Source: Marvania coccoides (Eukaryota > Chlorophyta > Trebouxiophyceae > Chlorellales > Chlorellaceae). From it: a stretch of DNA of 64,000 nt. A model generated the notes under the pieces. It did no database searches. It had not been told where the DNA came from and was given only the letters and a program-made list of their open reading frames with translations. The first letter of the stretch is position 1. Each line of letters begins with the position of its first letter. The stretch spans positions 1,178,001 to 1,242,000 of the forward strand of contig OY978105.1 in NCBI GenBank assembly GCA_963854735.1, given 5' to 3'. Positions 9,868 to 19,618 of this stretch are shown here, piece after piece. The translations under genes were made by a program, and so were the position numbers.

Positions 9868-10643
9868 AATGAATGAGAGCTAAGAGGAAAGCTCTTAGTA
9901 GTTTGAAATATGAGGCAATTCTATAACGAATAAACATTCCCCCCTTTTTCTTTAATACAGTTCAAAAACTATGGGTGAAGGCGGCTTGATAACGTGCCGT
10001 CTCATTTGCTTGCTGTTTCTGTTCTTTCATTCTCCCTTCCATAGTTTTGACAACAATTGTGTTCCTCCTCTTTTGTTCCCCACGTCATGTCCCCTTGCAT
10101 GAACGTGCCTCCATGTGGGTGCCGATCACCCCATGCCGGGGCTCCTCAACCAGGGGAAAAGTTTCATTCCCATTTTTATGTAGTACTATGCCGTGTACGT
10201 TGTACACGGTGCAGCCTGTCTCCATGCTTTATCACTGGGAAAGAGAGACCTTTCGCTATAATTTGAGAATTCCCACGACCTATAATTTGCCGAGCGGCCG
10301 CCATTCCTCTGCCCTAATTGTCACATGCGCCCTCATTTTCCGATGGTTTCCCACTGTAACCAGCATCAGCCGATCCAAATAGCCGCCTCTTTCGTTTTTG
10401 CCGTATGTAGACACGCTCCAACCACTCTCTTGCCTAAGGCAATGCCTTCCATTGCCATCCCCCTTTGATAATTCCCCTTTCTGACAGGTGGTCACAGCCA
10501 CAGACAAATTCGTTTTTATGACCCATATTGGAATTATAGGGTGTTCTTGAAATTGGTCAGGAAGAGCAAGAAGAACTTGCAAACTTGTGTCAGATCTTGC
10601 GTTTGAGAGACGAATCGAAGGGTAATTCGGCGATTTGGGGGAT
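9868..10643. other. Intergenic
   Basis: 3' region of the pseudokinase gene and promoter of the acyl-CoA-binding gene. No gene or repeat is visible. Confidence 0.6.
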
Positions 10644-12928
10644 ATGGCGGCCTCACAGACCTGCCCGCTGGCCTACCCAGAAAAATTCAGCGCAGCAGTC
10701 ACGTTTGTGACCACGCTTGCGAAAGGCAAGCATAATCTTCTATTTTTTTCTCCATCTGGCGGTGCTCTCTCCCCCCTCCCTCTCACCCTCGACCTATTTT
10801 CGTGATGCAGACTCCGATCTCTCTGAGGAGGGCAAGCTCCTGCTGTATGCGCTCAACCAGCAGGCCACGGTGGTGAGATTGACAACCCAAATTCTGTTCA
10901 ATCCCTCTCTCAACGCTTGTCAATTATCTCATTTTCACCCCGTTCTTCTGACATTCTTCATCTTCTCTACGTTGCCTGCAGGGTCCCTGCAACGAGCCTC
11001 GCCCTTGGGGGTGGAACGTTGTGAGCAACGCCAAGTGGCAGTCGTGGAAGCAGCTGGCAGACATGGCAAACATGGAGGCGATGCGCCTGTACGTGCGCAC
11101 CCTGGAGGAAGAGATCCCAGACTGGTGGGGACCCGAGGTGGCAGCGGCAATGGAGGCGGCAGCAACAGCCCCCCAGGAAAACGGCAACGGCGCTGCCGCC
11201 GAAGAAGTAGAAAAAGAAGAAGAAAATACGCCCGAATCCGAGCCTGCGTTGGCCCCAGCTGAAGCCCCTGTGACGGAGGATCCCCCTGCGGAGCCTGCTG
11301 CGCACGTGGCCCCCTCTGCTGCCCCCATTCACGCCTCCAAGTCAACCGTCAATGCGGTGTCCACAGTGAAGAACCGCTCGGTGGCAGAGGTGGTGGTGGA
11401 GGGCAGCTGGGTGTCGCCCTACATTGCCTCCGACCGCCGTCCTCCCCCGCGGTACGAGCAGGCCATGGCGCTGCTGGACAGCCAGCTCTACATTGTGGGC
11501 GGCAACTGCGGTGGGCGGTACCTTGGGGACACCTGGGTGCTCAACCTCGACAACCTCACCTGGCGGTGCGTGTCTGCGGGAACCAAGGCCGCGAAACAGA
11601 CCCCCGTCAAGGGCGAGGCAGCAGCTGGTGATGGGGAGGAGGCGGCGGCGCTGCTGGCGGCGCCTGCGCTGCCGCCGCTGGCTGGGCACGCGGCCGTGCC
11701 GTGGAACGGCAACGTGGTAGCCCTTGGGGGGCATACCAAGTCGAAAGACGAAGCGGAGATGCCTGTGCGGCTGCTCGACACGCAGGCGGGAGTGTGGTCA
11801 GCGCTGGCGCCTTCACTGGCGGAAGGTGTGGCCGCGCCGCCCCGACCGCGGGGCGGCCACTCCGCCACCGTTATCGGCAGCAAGGCGTACGTGTTTGGCG
11901 GCGAGGACGCCAAGCGCAAACCTCTGGACGAGCTGTGGACGCTGGATTTAACCACGTTGGAATGGGCAGCCCCGCAAACGGCGGGAACCGCCCCTGCGCC
12001 GCGCTCCGCGCACTCTGCCTGCGCCTACCGCAACCGCTACATCATTGTTTTCGGCGGCGGCAGCGTGGCCAACTGTTTTGACGATCTGGCAGTGTTTGAT
12101 ACGCAGACGCTGGAGTGGAGTGCGCCAGAGGTGGAGGGCAGGCCCCCGCAGCGGGCAGGCCACGCGGCAGCGGTGCTGGGATCCACGCTGTACGTGGTGG
12201 GTGGCGGAAACAATACGAGAGGGTGCGCAGATATGTACGCGCTGGATTTATCGACTCTGGCCGACTCAAGCGAGGTTTTGAGGTGGACGTTGGTGGGGAA
12301 CACGCCTGCAGAGTCTGCCATAGCGGCGGAGGGGCTCAGCCTGTTGTGCGTGCCGTCTGCGGAGTGCATGGTGTCGTTTGGCGGGTACAATGGGCTGTAC
12401 CACAATGCAGTGCATGTGTACCGCCCAGAAATAGCCGCTGCCGTACCTTCCAAGCCGGCTGTGCCGCAGGAGGCGGCTCTCGCGGTGGCACCTGCCGCTG
12501 AGGAAGCGGCTCCCGCGGCCGCACCGGCAATTGAGGCCACGCCGCAGGCTGAAGCTGCTGCTGGAGCGGCACAGTCCCCTCGCAGCGACGCAGACAGCGC
12601 GCGCCGCGAGGCTGCTGCCGCCAAGGAGGCCGCTGCGCTTGAGGTTTCCATCATGCGGCGCCAGCTGGATTCCGCTGCGACTGCGCTAGCGGCGGCAGAG
12701 CGCGCAGCGGAGGAGGCCAAGGAGGCGCTTGCGGAAGAGACGCAGCGCGCGGTGGCGCTGGAGGTGGAAGTGGCAGAGCTGCGGCAGAAGCTGGTGGCCA
12801 TGGGGGAGATGGAGAGAGAGCTTACCAGGTACCGAGCAAGGGCTGAGGAGGAGTCGAATAAAAAGACGGGGCTGTGGGGATTCATTACGGGGGCTGACAC
12901 AGCTGCCTCACCCACCGGAAACGAGTGA
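10644..12928 (+). CDS. Acyl-CoA-binding protein with Kelch repeats
   Basis: Exons are 10644-10725, 10811-10872 and 10982-12928 (696 aa). The N-terminus is an ACBP domain: YPEKFSAAVTFVTTLAK, then DSDLSEEGKLLLYALNQQAT and GPCNEPRPWGWNVVSNAKW, with the acyl-CoA-contacting YaLnqQAT and KWqsW motifs. After an Ala/Glu linker come about five Kelch repeats (for example PRPRGGHSATVIGSKAYVFG), then an Ala/Glu-rich coiled coil to the end. This matches plant ACBP4/5-type cytosolic acyl-CoA carriers. Intron 1 begins GCAAGC (a GC-AG intron); a GT donor 35 nt further on would also keep the frame but would insert extra residues into the ACBP fold and leave a 50-nt intron. Confidence 0.9.
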
Positions 12929-13913
12929 AAAATCTTGAAGAAGGATGCAAAAGGCGGTTAGGCTTACAAGGAATTTATAATCACGCATTTGTTAGTTCAC
13001 TACGACGTCATGGGGTTTCCCCTCTCTCTTCCTGTGAGACAGCATTTATCAATACTGGCTATTACTATGTTGCACCGTCAATTCGATTGATTGCCTTCAG
13101 TCAATCAATTGCGGCATTCATTTCAACCTTTTTTTTGTTACAGCAAGAGAACAGCGAAACACCAGAACAGGATCGCCAGAACAGGATCGCCGCCTTCACA
13201 GACGCGCCCGTCGCAAGGCAAAGATCCCGGGCGAGGATCATACCACTGGTAAGAGCTAACAATCACCTCGCCATCGTGCAAGCTGCCGGCCACGGCCTCA
13301 GTGAGCGTTCTAGCTGCCAGAAGCGGAGCTTATGTTTTCCTCTTGGGTGGAGCGGGATATTTTTCAATTACTTCCACCCACACGAGCTATCGCTGCTTCG
13401 GCTCTCGGGAAGTAGTTTGTCGAGGAGGAAGGTCGTCCAGCCTCGCCTTGCTAGTGGCCTGGACGGGCGTCGGTAGTTTAGAGCGGTGAAGTTTCACGCA
13501 GTGCCAGGCCCGAATTTGGGAGGTCGCAGCCTGGTGGAGCTGCATCATCCCAAGCACAGCTGCGTTTAAAGTGCGTTAATACATTTCAAAAAAATAAGAA
13601 TAGATGGCAGGTCGGAATTTCACGTATCGTTGCCTTCTGGATGATATGCTAAAGAATGCAGGGTATCGATGATGTTTAAATAAAACCATTAACATGAGTT
13701 TCATCCAAAAATTGGAAGGACATTTTGTTGGGTGCTCAATTTCTTGCCATCTCCGCGGTTCGCCGCATCAATTGTTGTTTATAAAATTCACATACCATAT
13801 ATTTTTCAGATAAAATGTCCAGAGAGCGGAACAACTCCGCCACCTTTATGAAAGGGATTTAAACATTCAAATTATTTAACCTTAGGTTTGTCGACGACCC
13901 ATCTCTCCTTAGG
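12929..13913. other. Intergenic with an unexplained GC-rich island
   Basis: AT-rich flanks surround a GC-rich core at about 13140-13570. The core contains short open stretches in several frames and acceptor-like sites (tttttttgttacag; cgtcggtag), but I could not assemble a convincing protein. It may be a small unrecognised gene, a decayed copy or the 5' leader of the deaminase gene. The acceptor-like ccttag just before 13914 hints at a 5' UTR intron. Confidence 0.4.
13162..13189 (+). repeat. Direct repeat, two 14-nt units
   Basis: The unit ccagaacaggatcg occurs twice without a gap inside the GC-rich island. Confidence 0.85.
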
Positions 13914-15619
13914 ATGGTCTGTAGTCGTCCGGCCCGCCCTGTGCCAACAGGGATGGTGCTCTACACCGATATTCTGGAACTGGTGACCCAAAACGAAGGT
14001 CTGGGCAACATCCCCAACGCAGCAATGCTGGTGGAAGGCAATAAAATCGCTTGGGTGGGGCCAGCGTCTGAGCTTCCGCCAGCTGCAGCCTCAGTGGAAG
14101 TCACGGTGTCTCTGGAAGGGTGTGTCGTAATTCCTGGGCTTGTCAACACGCACCACCACATGTACCAGACCCTGACACGCTGCATTGCGCAGGTAATACA
14201 ATTCTGATTCTCTACTACCTATTTTTTGGTTGTCAACCCAATATAACAAATATTCGTAATTTCCATTGTTCTAGGACGCTCCGCTGTTCGACTGGCTGAC
14301 CATGCTGTATCCAGCGTGGGCCACCATGACGGGGGAGGACGTGCGCGTGGCCTCCATGCTGGCCATGGCAGAGCTCATTCTCTCCGGCTGCACCACCAGC
14401 AGCGACCATCTCTACATTTTCCCCAACGATGTCACATTGGACGCAACAGTGGACGCCGCTCGAGACATCGGCATGCGGTTCCATCCCACCCGCGGCATCA
14501 TGACTCTAGGCCGCTCCAAGGGCGGTCTCCCCCCTGACAGCTGCGTTGAAGAGACGGAGGCGGCGCTGGCGGACGCAGAGCGCTTGATCGGAGACTACCA
14601 CGACCCGCACCGCTTTTCAATGCTGCGCATGGGGGTGGCCCCGTGTTCTCCCTTTTCCGTGACAAATGAGTGCATGGTGGGCGCAGCGGCGTTGGCACGG
14701 CGGCACCCTGCGGTGCGGCTGCACACCCACCTCGCAGAAAACGAGCAAGACATCGCCTACAGCCTGAAAAACTACAACTGCAGGCCTGGAAAGTACATCG
14801 AGCAGGTAAATCTTAACAACTTTACAAGCCAGAGAAATTCTCTGCGATTTAAACCCTTTTGAAAAAATTTCCACCAGAAAAAATAAATCTCTATATTAAA
14901 AAGAATATATCTATATCTGTATCTATATTACCCCCGTTAGGTTGGGTGGGACAAGGACGACTGCTGGTTTGCGCACTGCGTGATGCTGGACGACGCCGAA
15001 ATGAAGCAGTTTGCGCAGGCAGGCATGGGCGTGTCCCACTGCCCTTCGTCCAACGCCCGTCTCGCGTCAGGAATCTGCCCAGTGCGGGAGCTGCTTGACA
15101 CCGGGGTCACCGTGGGTCTGGGGGTGGACGGATCTGCTTCCAATGACTCTGGAAACCTGCTAGAGCAGGCGCGGTGGGCATTGATGCTGCAGAGAGGCAC
15201 CAAGCGGGACGTGGGTGGCATGCGGGTGAGGGAAGCCCTGGAGATTGCCACAAAGGGCGGGGCTAGAAACCTGGGTGAGTTTGGGAGTAGTAGGCTAAAA
15301 ACTGACCAATATATTTTTAATCGACAATTTTTGCTTCTCTCCCCCAGGTCGCTGCGACATAGGCGAGCTGGCGCCTGGCTTCGCTGCAGACTTTGCCGCT
15401 TGGAAGATGACGGGGGAGATTGCATTTGCGGGGGCGATGCACGAGCCCCTCTCGGCGCTGCTGCTGTGCACCCCTGGCCCGGTGTTTTATTCCGTCATCA
15501 ATGGGGAGGTTGTGGTGGAAAAGGGGCGGTTCACCACCATAGATCTGGCTGCACTGGTGGACGACCATAATGCGCGATCTGCGCGAATTTGCGCGTCCGT
15601 TGGGGCTCCTCTTGAATAG
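13914..15619 (+). CDS. 8-oxoguanine deaminase / chlorohydrolase-type amidohydrolase
   Basis: Exons are 13914-14192, 14275-14805, 14941-15274 and 15348-15619 (471 aa), all GT-AG. The protein is a COG0402-type metal-dependent deaminase. Ligands are visible in order: NTHHHMYQTLTR (HxH), LHTHLAENEQD (His), WFAHCVMLDD (His) and LGVDGSASNDSGN (Asp). The strings PLFDWLTMLYPAWA, GLPPDS, APCSPFSVT and GVDGSASND match bacterial 8-oxoguanine deaminases and hydroxydechloroatrazine ethylaminohydrolases better than guanine or cytosine deaminase. The likely reaction is deamination of an oxidised purine (8-oxoguanine to urate), but the substrate is inferred. No leader is evident, so it is probably cytosolic. 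The start could also be the Met at 13953. TGTAA lies at 15664-15668. Confidence 0.85.
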
Positions 15620-15735
15620 GTGTGTTGCTACGTGGTATTTTTTTTTAATTTATTTCTCGGCTGTGTAAAATGAAATGTATATTGTAATTTTCAAAATGAA
15701 TAATTTGATGAAAAACGGAGATTATAAAAGGCCAG

Positions 15736-16096
15736 ATGAATTCTTTGGACGTGCTGTGGTGCTGGGAGAAAAATCAAGAAACAAGCTCCGCTCCACTGAA
15801 GCAGATAGTATTCAGTTCCCTGCTGCGCAAGCAACTCCTCCACCCCACAACCAGGTCCTCATTTGCTTCACCGGCGTCTCTCCACTTCCCCAACGTGAAC
15901 AACGTGAAGGAGGAAGGGTAGTGGCGATTGACCCCGCCTCCAACGAACTGCTGGCATTGAAGCGGGTGGCGTTGCCCGGCGAACGACGGCGCTGGCGCTG
16001 CCCTCTGTGGGGGAGAGATGCGGAGGTTTTGTGGAGCTGCGGCTGGTGTCTGACTCGTATTTGGGGCTGGACCGACAGCAGGTGGTTGAGGTTTAG
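15736..16096 (+). pseudogene. Remnant of the C-terminal Sec63 unit of a Brr2/ASCC3/Ski2-like helicase
   Basis: Three pieces in three frames line up with the end of a Sec63-domain helicase. They are ASLHFPNVNNVKEEG (to the stop at 15921), VVAIDPASNELLALKRVALPGE (about 15918-15985) and VELRLVSDSYLGLDRQQVVEV, which ends at a stop at 16094-16096. Brr2 and ASCC3 end with the same sequence of elements (…N-x-L-[IL]-[AS]-[IL]-KR…, then S-D-[CAS]-Y-[LM]-G-x-D). Two frame changes without plausible introns make it a broken fragment. No helicase core precedes it, so it is a truncated, decayed copy. An assembly error in a short exon cannot be excluded. Confidence 0.55.
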
Positions 16097-16440
16097 TCAA
16101 CTGCAGTAGTTTATGATTGACGTCGAAAATACAACGTGAAATGGATGTGCATGGATTGAATTCGAGTCCTGTAGAACCGCTCAGACTGTAAAACCTGGCG
16201 GCTAATTCATATTTTTGGGGGAGCAGCAGAGTCCCCACGTTCTTCTTTTCCCCCTCTCCGAAGAAAGAAGAACATGGTAAATATCTTATGGGACTTATAC
16301 TAATATGAATACGCTCGATGAGTGCATCGGTCGATAGGAAAGAAATTAAATATATTTTACACGCTTGAAGAGAACCAGGGATCAATCACCGGGGATCAAT
16401 CAAAACAAAAGACTGGGCATACATAATGCACACACCATTT
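16097..16440. other. Intergenic, 3' side of SBP2
   Basis: AT-rich spacer between the helicase remnant and the end of the SBP2 gene on the minus strand. Nothing else is recognised. Confidence 0.5.
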
Positions 16441-18209
16441 TCAACCTGCTGTCCCACTCCTCGCTGCAGCAGCCTGCGCCAGCACCTCCCGCAGCTGCTG
16501 CTCTGCCCCCGACACGTCCAGCACTGCAAATGCGCTGGCAGTCTTTCTAGCGCCCAGCAGACGCCCCATGCGCTGCCTGCTCAGCGCAAACACCACAGGA
16601 ACCTCGTTCTCCGCAGCCATCGCCAGCGTCGCTGCAATGGGGAAGCTCTCATGCTGCTGAGGTGCACTTTCTTTTTCTTCGCCCTCCCCGCCAGCCTGCA
16701 GGGTGGCTTTGATGTTTGGTGCCACGATGAGCGCCTTAGCTTTGCGCCCTTTGACCGCCTTTTCCACCTCTCGCATCCCAGACACCACCCTTCGCTTTCT
16801 TTTTGCGTTCATCGGGTCCTTCTGCCGGGTGCGCTCCTGCCACGCCAGCAGCTGTCGCAGCAGCCCTTCGACCCCGGAATTCAGTTCAGGGGTGATGACA
16901 TGGTCCACATACGGCGCCACGTCAGCCCCAGCGCCCACGTAGCGCAGTGGGGGTGGCGCTGACGCTGGGTCGGCAGCCAGGTGGGAAGGGTTGGCTTTGG
17001 GGAGGGAGACGGCCTGCGCTGCAGTAGCTGCGACGCGGGAGGCGTGGCGACGGCTGGCGACGTGCTCCTCCCAGGCTCGCGGGCCAGAGAGCGCGACTTG
17101 GCACACATCACAGCGCAGCGCAGCCTGGTCAGCAGTGTGAGTGGAGCCTGCTGGAGGGAGCTGAATGACACCGCCCCAAAACAGAGGCGCAAATCCCGTG
17201 TTTTGCTGCGGGTCAGGCGCGCTGAAAGGGAAGAAGGAATGCGCGGGGTGTGTCCCTGCCTGTGCCAGTGCCACGCTGCTTGTCGCTTCTTCTCTAAGTA
17301 CCTCAAACTCCGACTCGGGTCGGGCAGAGGTCTCAGCGCGCTGCAGCCACTGCTGCACCTCGTTTGCAGCGAGATTGGGGGGTGGAACGGCGACGGGGGT
17401 TGGCTGTTTTGCCTCTGCAGATCTCCCGCCTCTGCCGCCACCTTTTTTTTCTGGGATGCCCTGAGGCACCGCAACATCAAGAGGGTTTGCAGGCTTCGGA
17501 GCAGCAGCTGAACACGAGGCATCAGGCGTTTCCGGGACGACAGCAGGTGCAACGGCCGCAGCTGCCTCCTGTTGTTTTTCAACTGCAGGCGCCGCTGCTG
17601 TGCTCACAGCAGGCGCAGCAGACTGTCGCAAGGAGGTGCGCGCCTCCACCCCCACAGTCCGAGCCCATGCCTGCAGCGCATCGCCCCACTGCAAGCCCAG
17701 AGAGCTGCCACTGCTGGTCCTGCTACTGCTGCTGCTTGAGCTATTGCTACCGCTCTCCGCCTTGGCAGCAGCGACAGCGGGCTCTGCAGCTTCCTGCGGT
17801 CGTACAGTTGGGGTAGGCGCAGCATGAAACACACCGGAAGAGGCTGCAGCGACTTCTTTAGGAGCCATTGCGCGCACCACGGGGGCTGCTGCTGCCGGTG
17901 CTTGGGAGAGTTGTTTAGCCGCCTGCACCCTCCCCTGATGCAGTTTTGGCGGCCCACTCAGCGCTGCCCACTGCCCCAGAACATTCTGAAAGCCGCCCAG
18001 GGAGGTGCTGCACTCGGATTCAGGCCCTTCAGAAGCGGTGTCCACTTTTCCGAATTCGCAGCGCCCACCAGCTTTGCTGTCGCCTTCTGACGGCGCCTCC
18101 AGCTGCTCCGGTGCATCCTCCGCTGGTTCAGCAGCGGATGCTGCAGCGGATTGACCACCGCGTTCTTCTGCTGCTTTATGCGACACGCTGAGCTCCCGCA
18201 CTTCTGCCG

Positions 18210-18240
<31 letters not shown>

Positions 18241-19270
18241 TTCCTCAGCGCTGCCCTGTCCCTTAGAAACTGCGGCAGCTGGAGCCAAGGGCTCCAAACG
18301 TGATTGAGTGCGGGCCAGGTGCTTCCTAGCGCTAGCATGCACGCTGCATAAACAATTCGTGAAGAAGGGGAAATAAGAAAATGAAAAGGCAACCTCCCGA
18401 TTTATTCACGAATAGCTAAAATTATTCCACCACCCACCTCGTCAGCTCCTCCAATCGCGCCTCCACCAGCTTCTCCTTCTCTCGCAGCACCTGCAGCCGC
18501 ACCGCAGCCTCCCCCACCACCCACCCCGCTGCAAAATAAACAGTGGCCTCGATCTCATTCTGCACCGCCCCAAGCAGCTCTCCCGCCAGCTGCAGCGATT
18601 CCTCGATCGTGGCTAGCACCCCAAACCAGTGCTCCACCGCAGCAACCGCCTTGGCGCGCTGGTAGCTTCGCTTCAGGCGGGAGGAGCGCTTGCGGCGCTT
18701 TGCATGCGTCCCTGCGGGGGCTGAGAACGCCTGAGGGGCTGGTTTTGGCAGCTGAACAGCAGGTCGAGGCGCAGAAGGCTTTTCACGGGGTTTCTGCGGC
18801 GCTGTAGCAGCCGATGGCGGCGGGTTTGCCGATGGAAATGCTGCGACGTCTTTCAGTTGAAAAAGAGGCTGGTGGGTGGAAGAGCGAGGCTCAGGGTGGG
18901 ATCCAGGAGGGGAATTGACCCCGAAATGCGCGTCTGCGATGTGCTGCGCCAGTCTGCTGAGCTCTGCAAAGGCACGACCGCACGCCAAACACCACCGCTG
19001 TCCTGCGGAACCAAAAGAAAATGGCCGCGATGAGTTGAGAAAAGTATAATCAGGGGGGACTTGAACTTTACCTGTCCTGGCGTCCGATCGGCTCTTCAGA
19101 GCCTCCGTGAGCAGTCTCTGGCGCGCAGCTGCTTTGTCGCTGAGCAGTGGCGGAGCTGGCGGCGGTGCAGATACCACTGCAGCCTCCACTGCAGGAGCAG
19201 AAACTTTGTGGGTATTTGGTACACGCTCTTCCTCATTTCGCTTGCTTACAATTGCCGCCCAGCTTTGCAT
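16441..19270 (-). CDS. SECISBP2: SECIS-binding protein 2 (selenoprotein synthesis)
   Basis: SBP2 binds the SECIS hairpin of selenoprotein mRNAs and recruits eEFSec-tRNA(Sec) so UGA is read as selenocysteine. Exons are 19270-19072, 19002-18438 and 18343-16441 (888 aa). The C-terminal L7Ae-type RNA-binding domain (about residues 740-870) is clear: LLRQLLAWQERTRQKDPMNA, KRRVVSGMREVEKAVKGRKA, KALIVAPNIKAT, and VPVVFALSRQRMGRLL closely follow animal SBP2. Two zinc fingers precede it: WCLACGRAFAELSRLAQHI near residue 70 and LRCDVCQVALSGPRAWEEHV near 665, the second of U1/matrin type. The middle is low-complexity Ala/Pro/Ser. Intron 2 (18344-18437) joins AG|C in frame; without it the first part would end at 18422 and the second would have no ATG. 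Intron 1 (19003-19071) is 69 nt, a multiple of three, so retention would add 23 residues. Confidence 0.88.
18213..18239 (-). repeat. (CAG)9 microsatellite coding poly-Ala in SBP2
   Basis: Nine CTG triplets on the plus strand, read as GCA on the coding strand, give a ten-Ala run in the SBP2 linker. Such triplet runs are prone to length variation. Confidence 0.85.
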
Positions 19271-19618
19271 TTTTCTCAAAAACGTTTTCAAAGATCAATT
19301 GAATTCGAGAGAGTGTCTGCATCACTGTCCTTTGGCTGATCTAAATTAACCTTACAAATCCGATAGCCGCGAAAAAATGGTGAAAAAAGGGAAACAGCAT
19401 TAAGGCATAAAACACAAAGGGAAGGGGAAAAATATGAATAGCAAAAACACACACACAAAACACCATAAAAATTCACACTCATTTGAAAAATAATCTTGAC
19501 GCCGACAGTCGCCCTTCTCTACAGGCCGACGACCTCAAACCGCTCTTATGTCACACAGAAATTAGCATCGTCGTCGGTACTCACTACCAGTACTACTATT
19601 GTCTTCTCTAGCTGCTGT
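19271..19618. other. Intergenic between two minus-strand genes
   Basis: Promoter and leader of SBP2, and the 3' region of the U-box/WD40 gene. A short (AC)n-like stretch lies near 19447-19460. No gene is visible. Confidence 0.5.

Noticed and set aside
12925..13476. 183-codon open frame starting in the end of the acyl-CoA-binding gene
   Set aside because: It crosses AT-rich intergenic DNA, shows no domain and changes composition abruptly.
18422..19291. Separate 289-codon zinc-finger gene upstream of SBP2
   Set aside because: Its stop lies inside an intron with a good donor (AG|GTGGGT) and acceptor (tatgcag), and the downstream frame lacks an ATG. Joining them restores one SBP2 gene.
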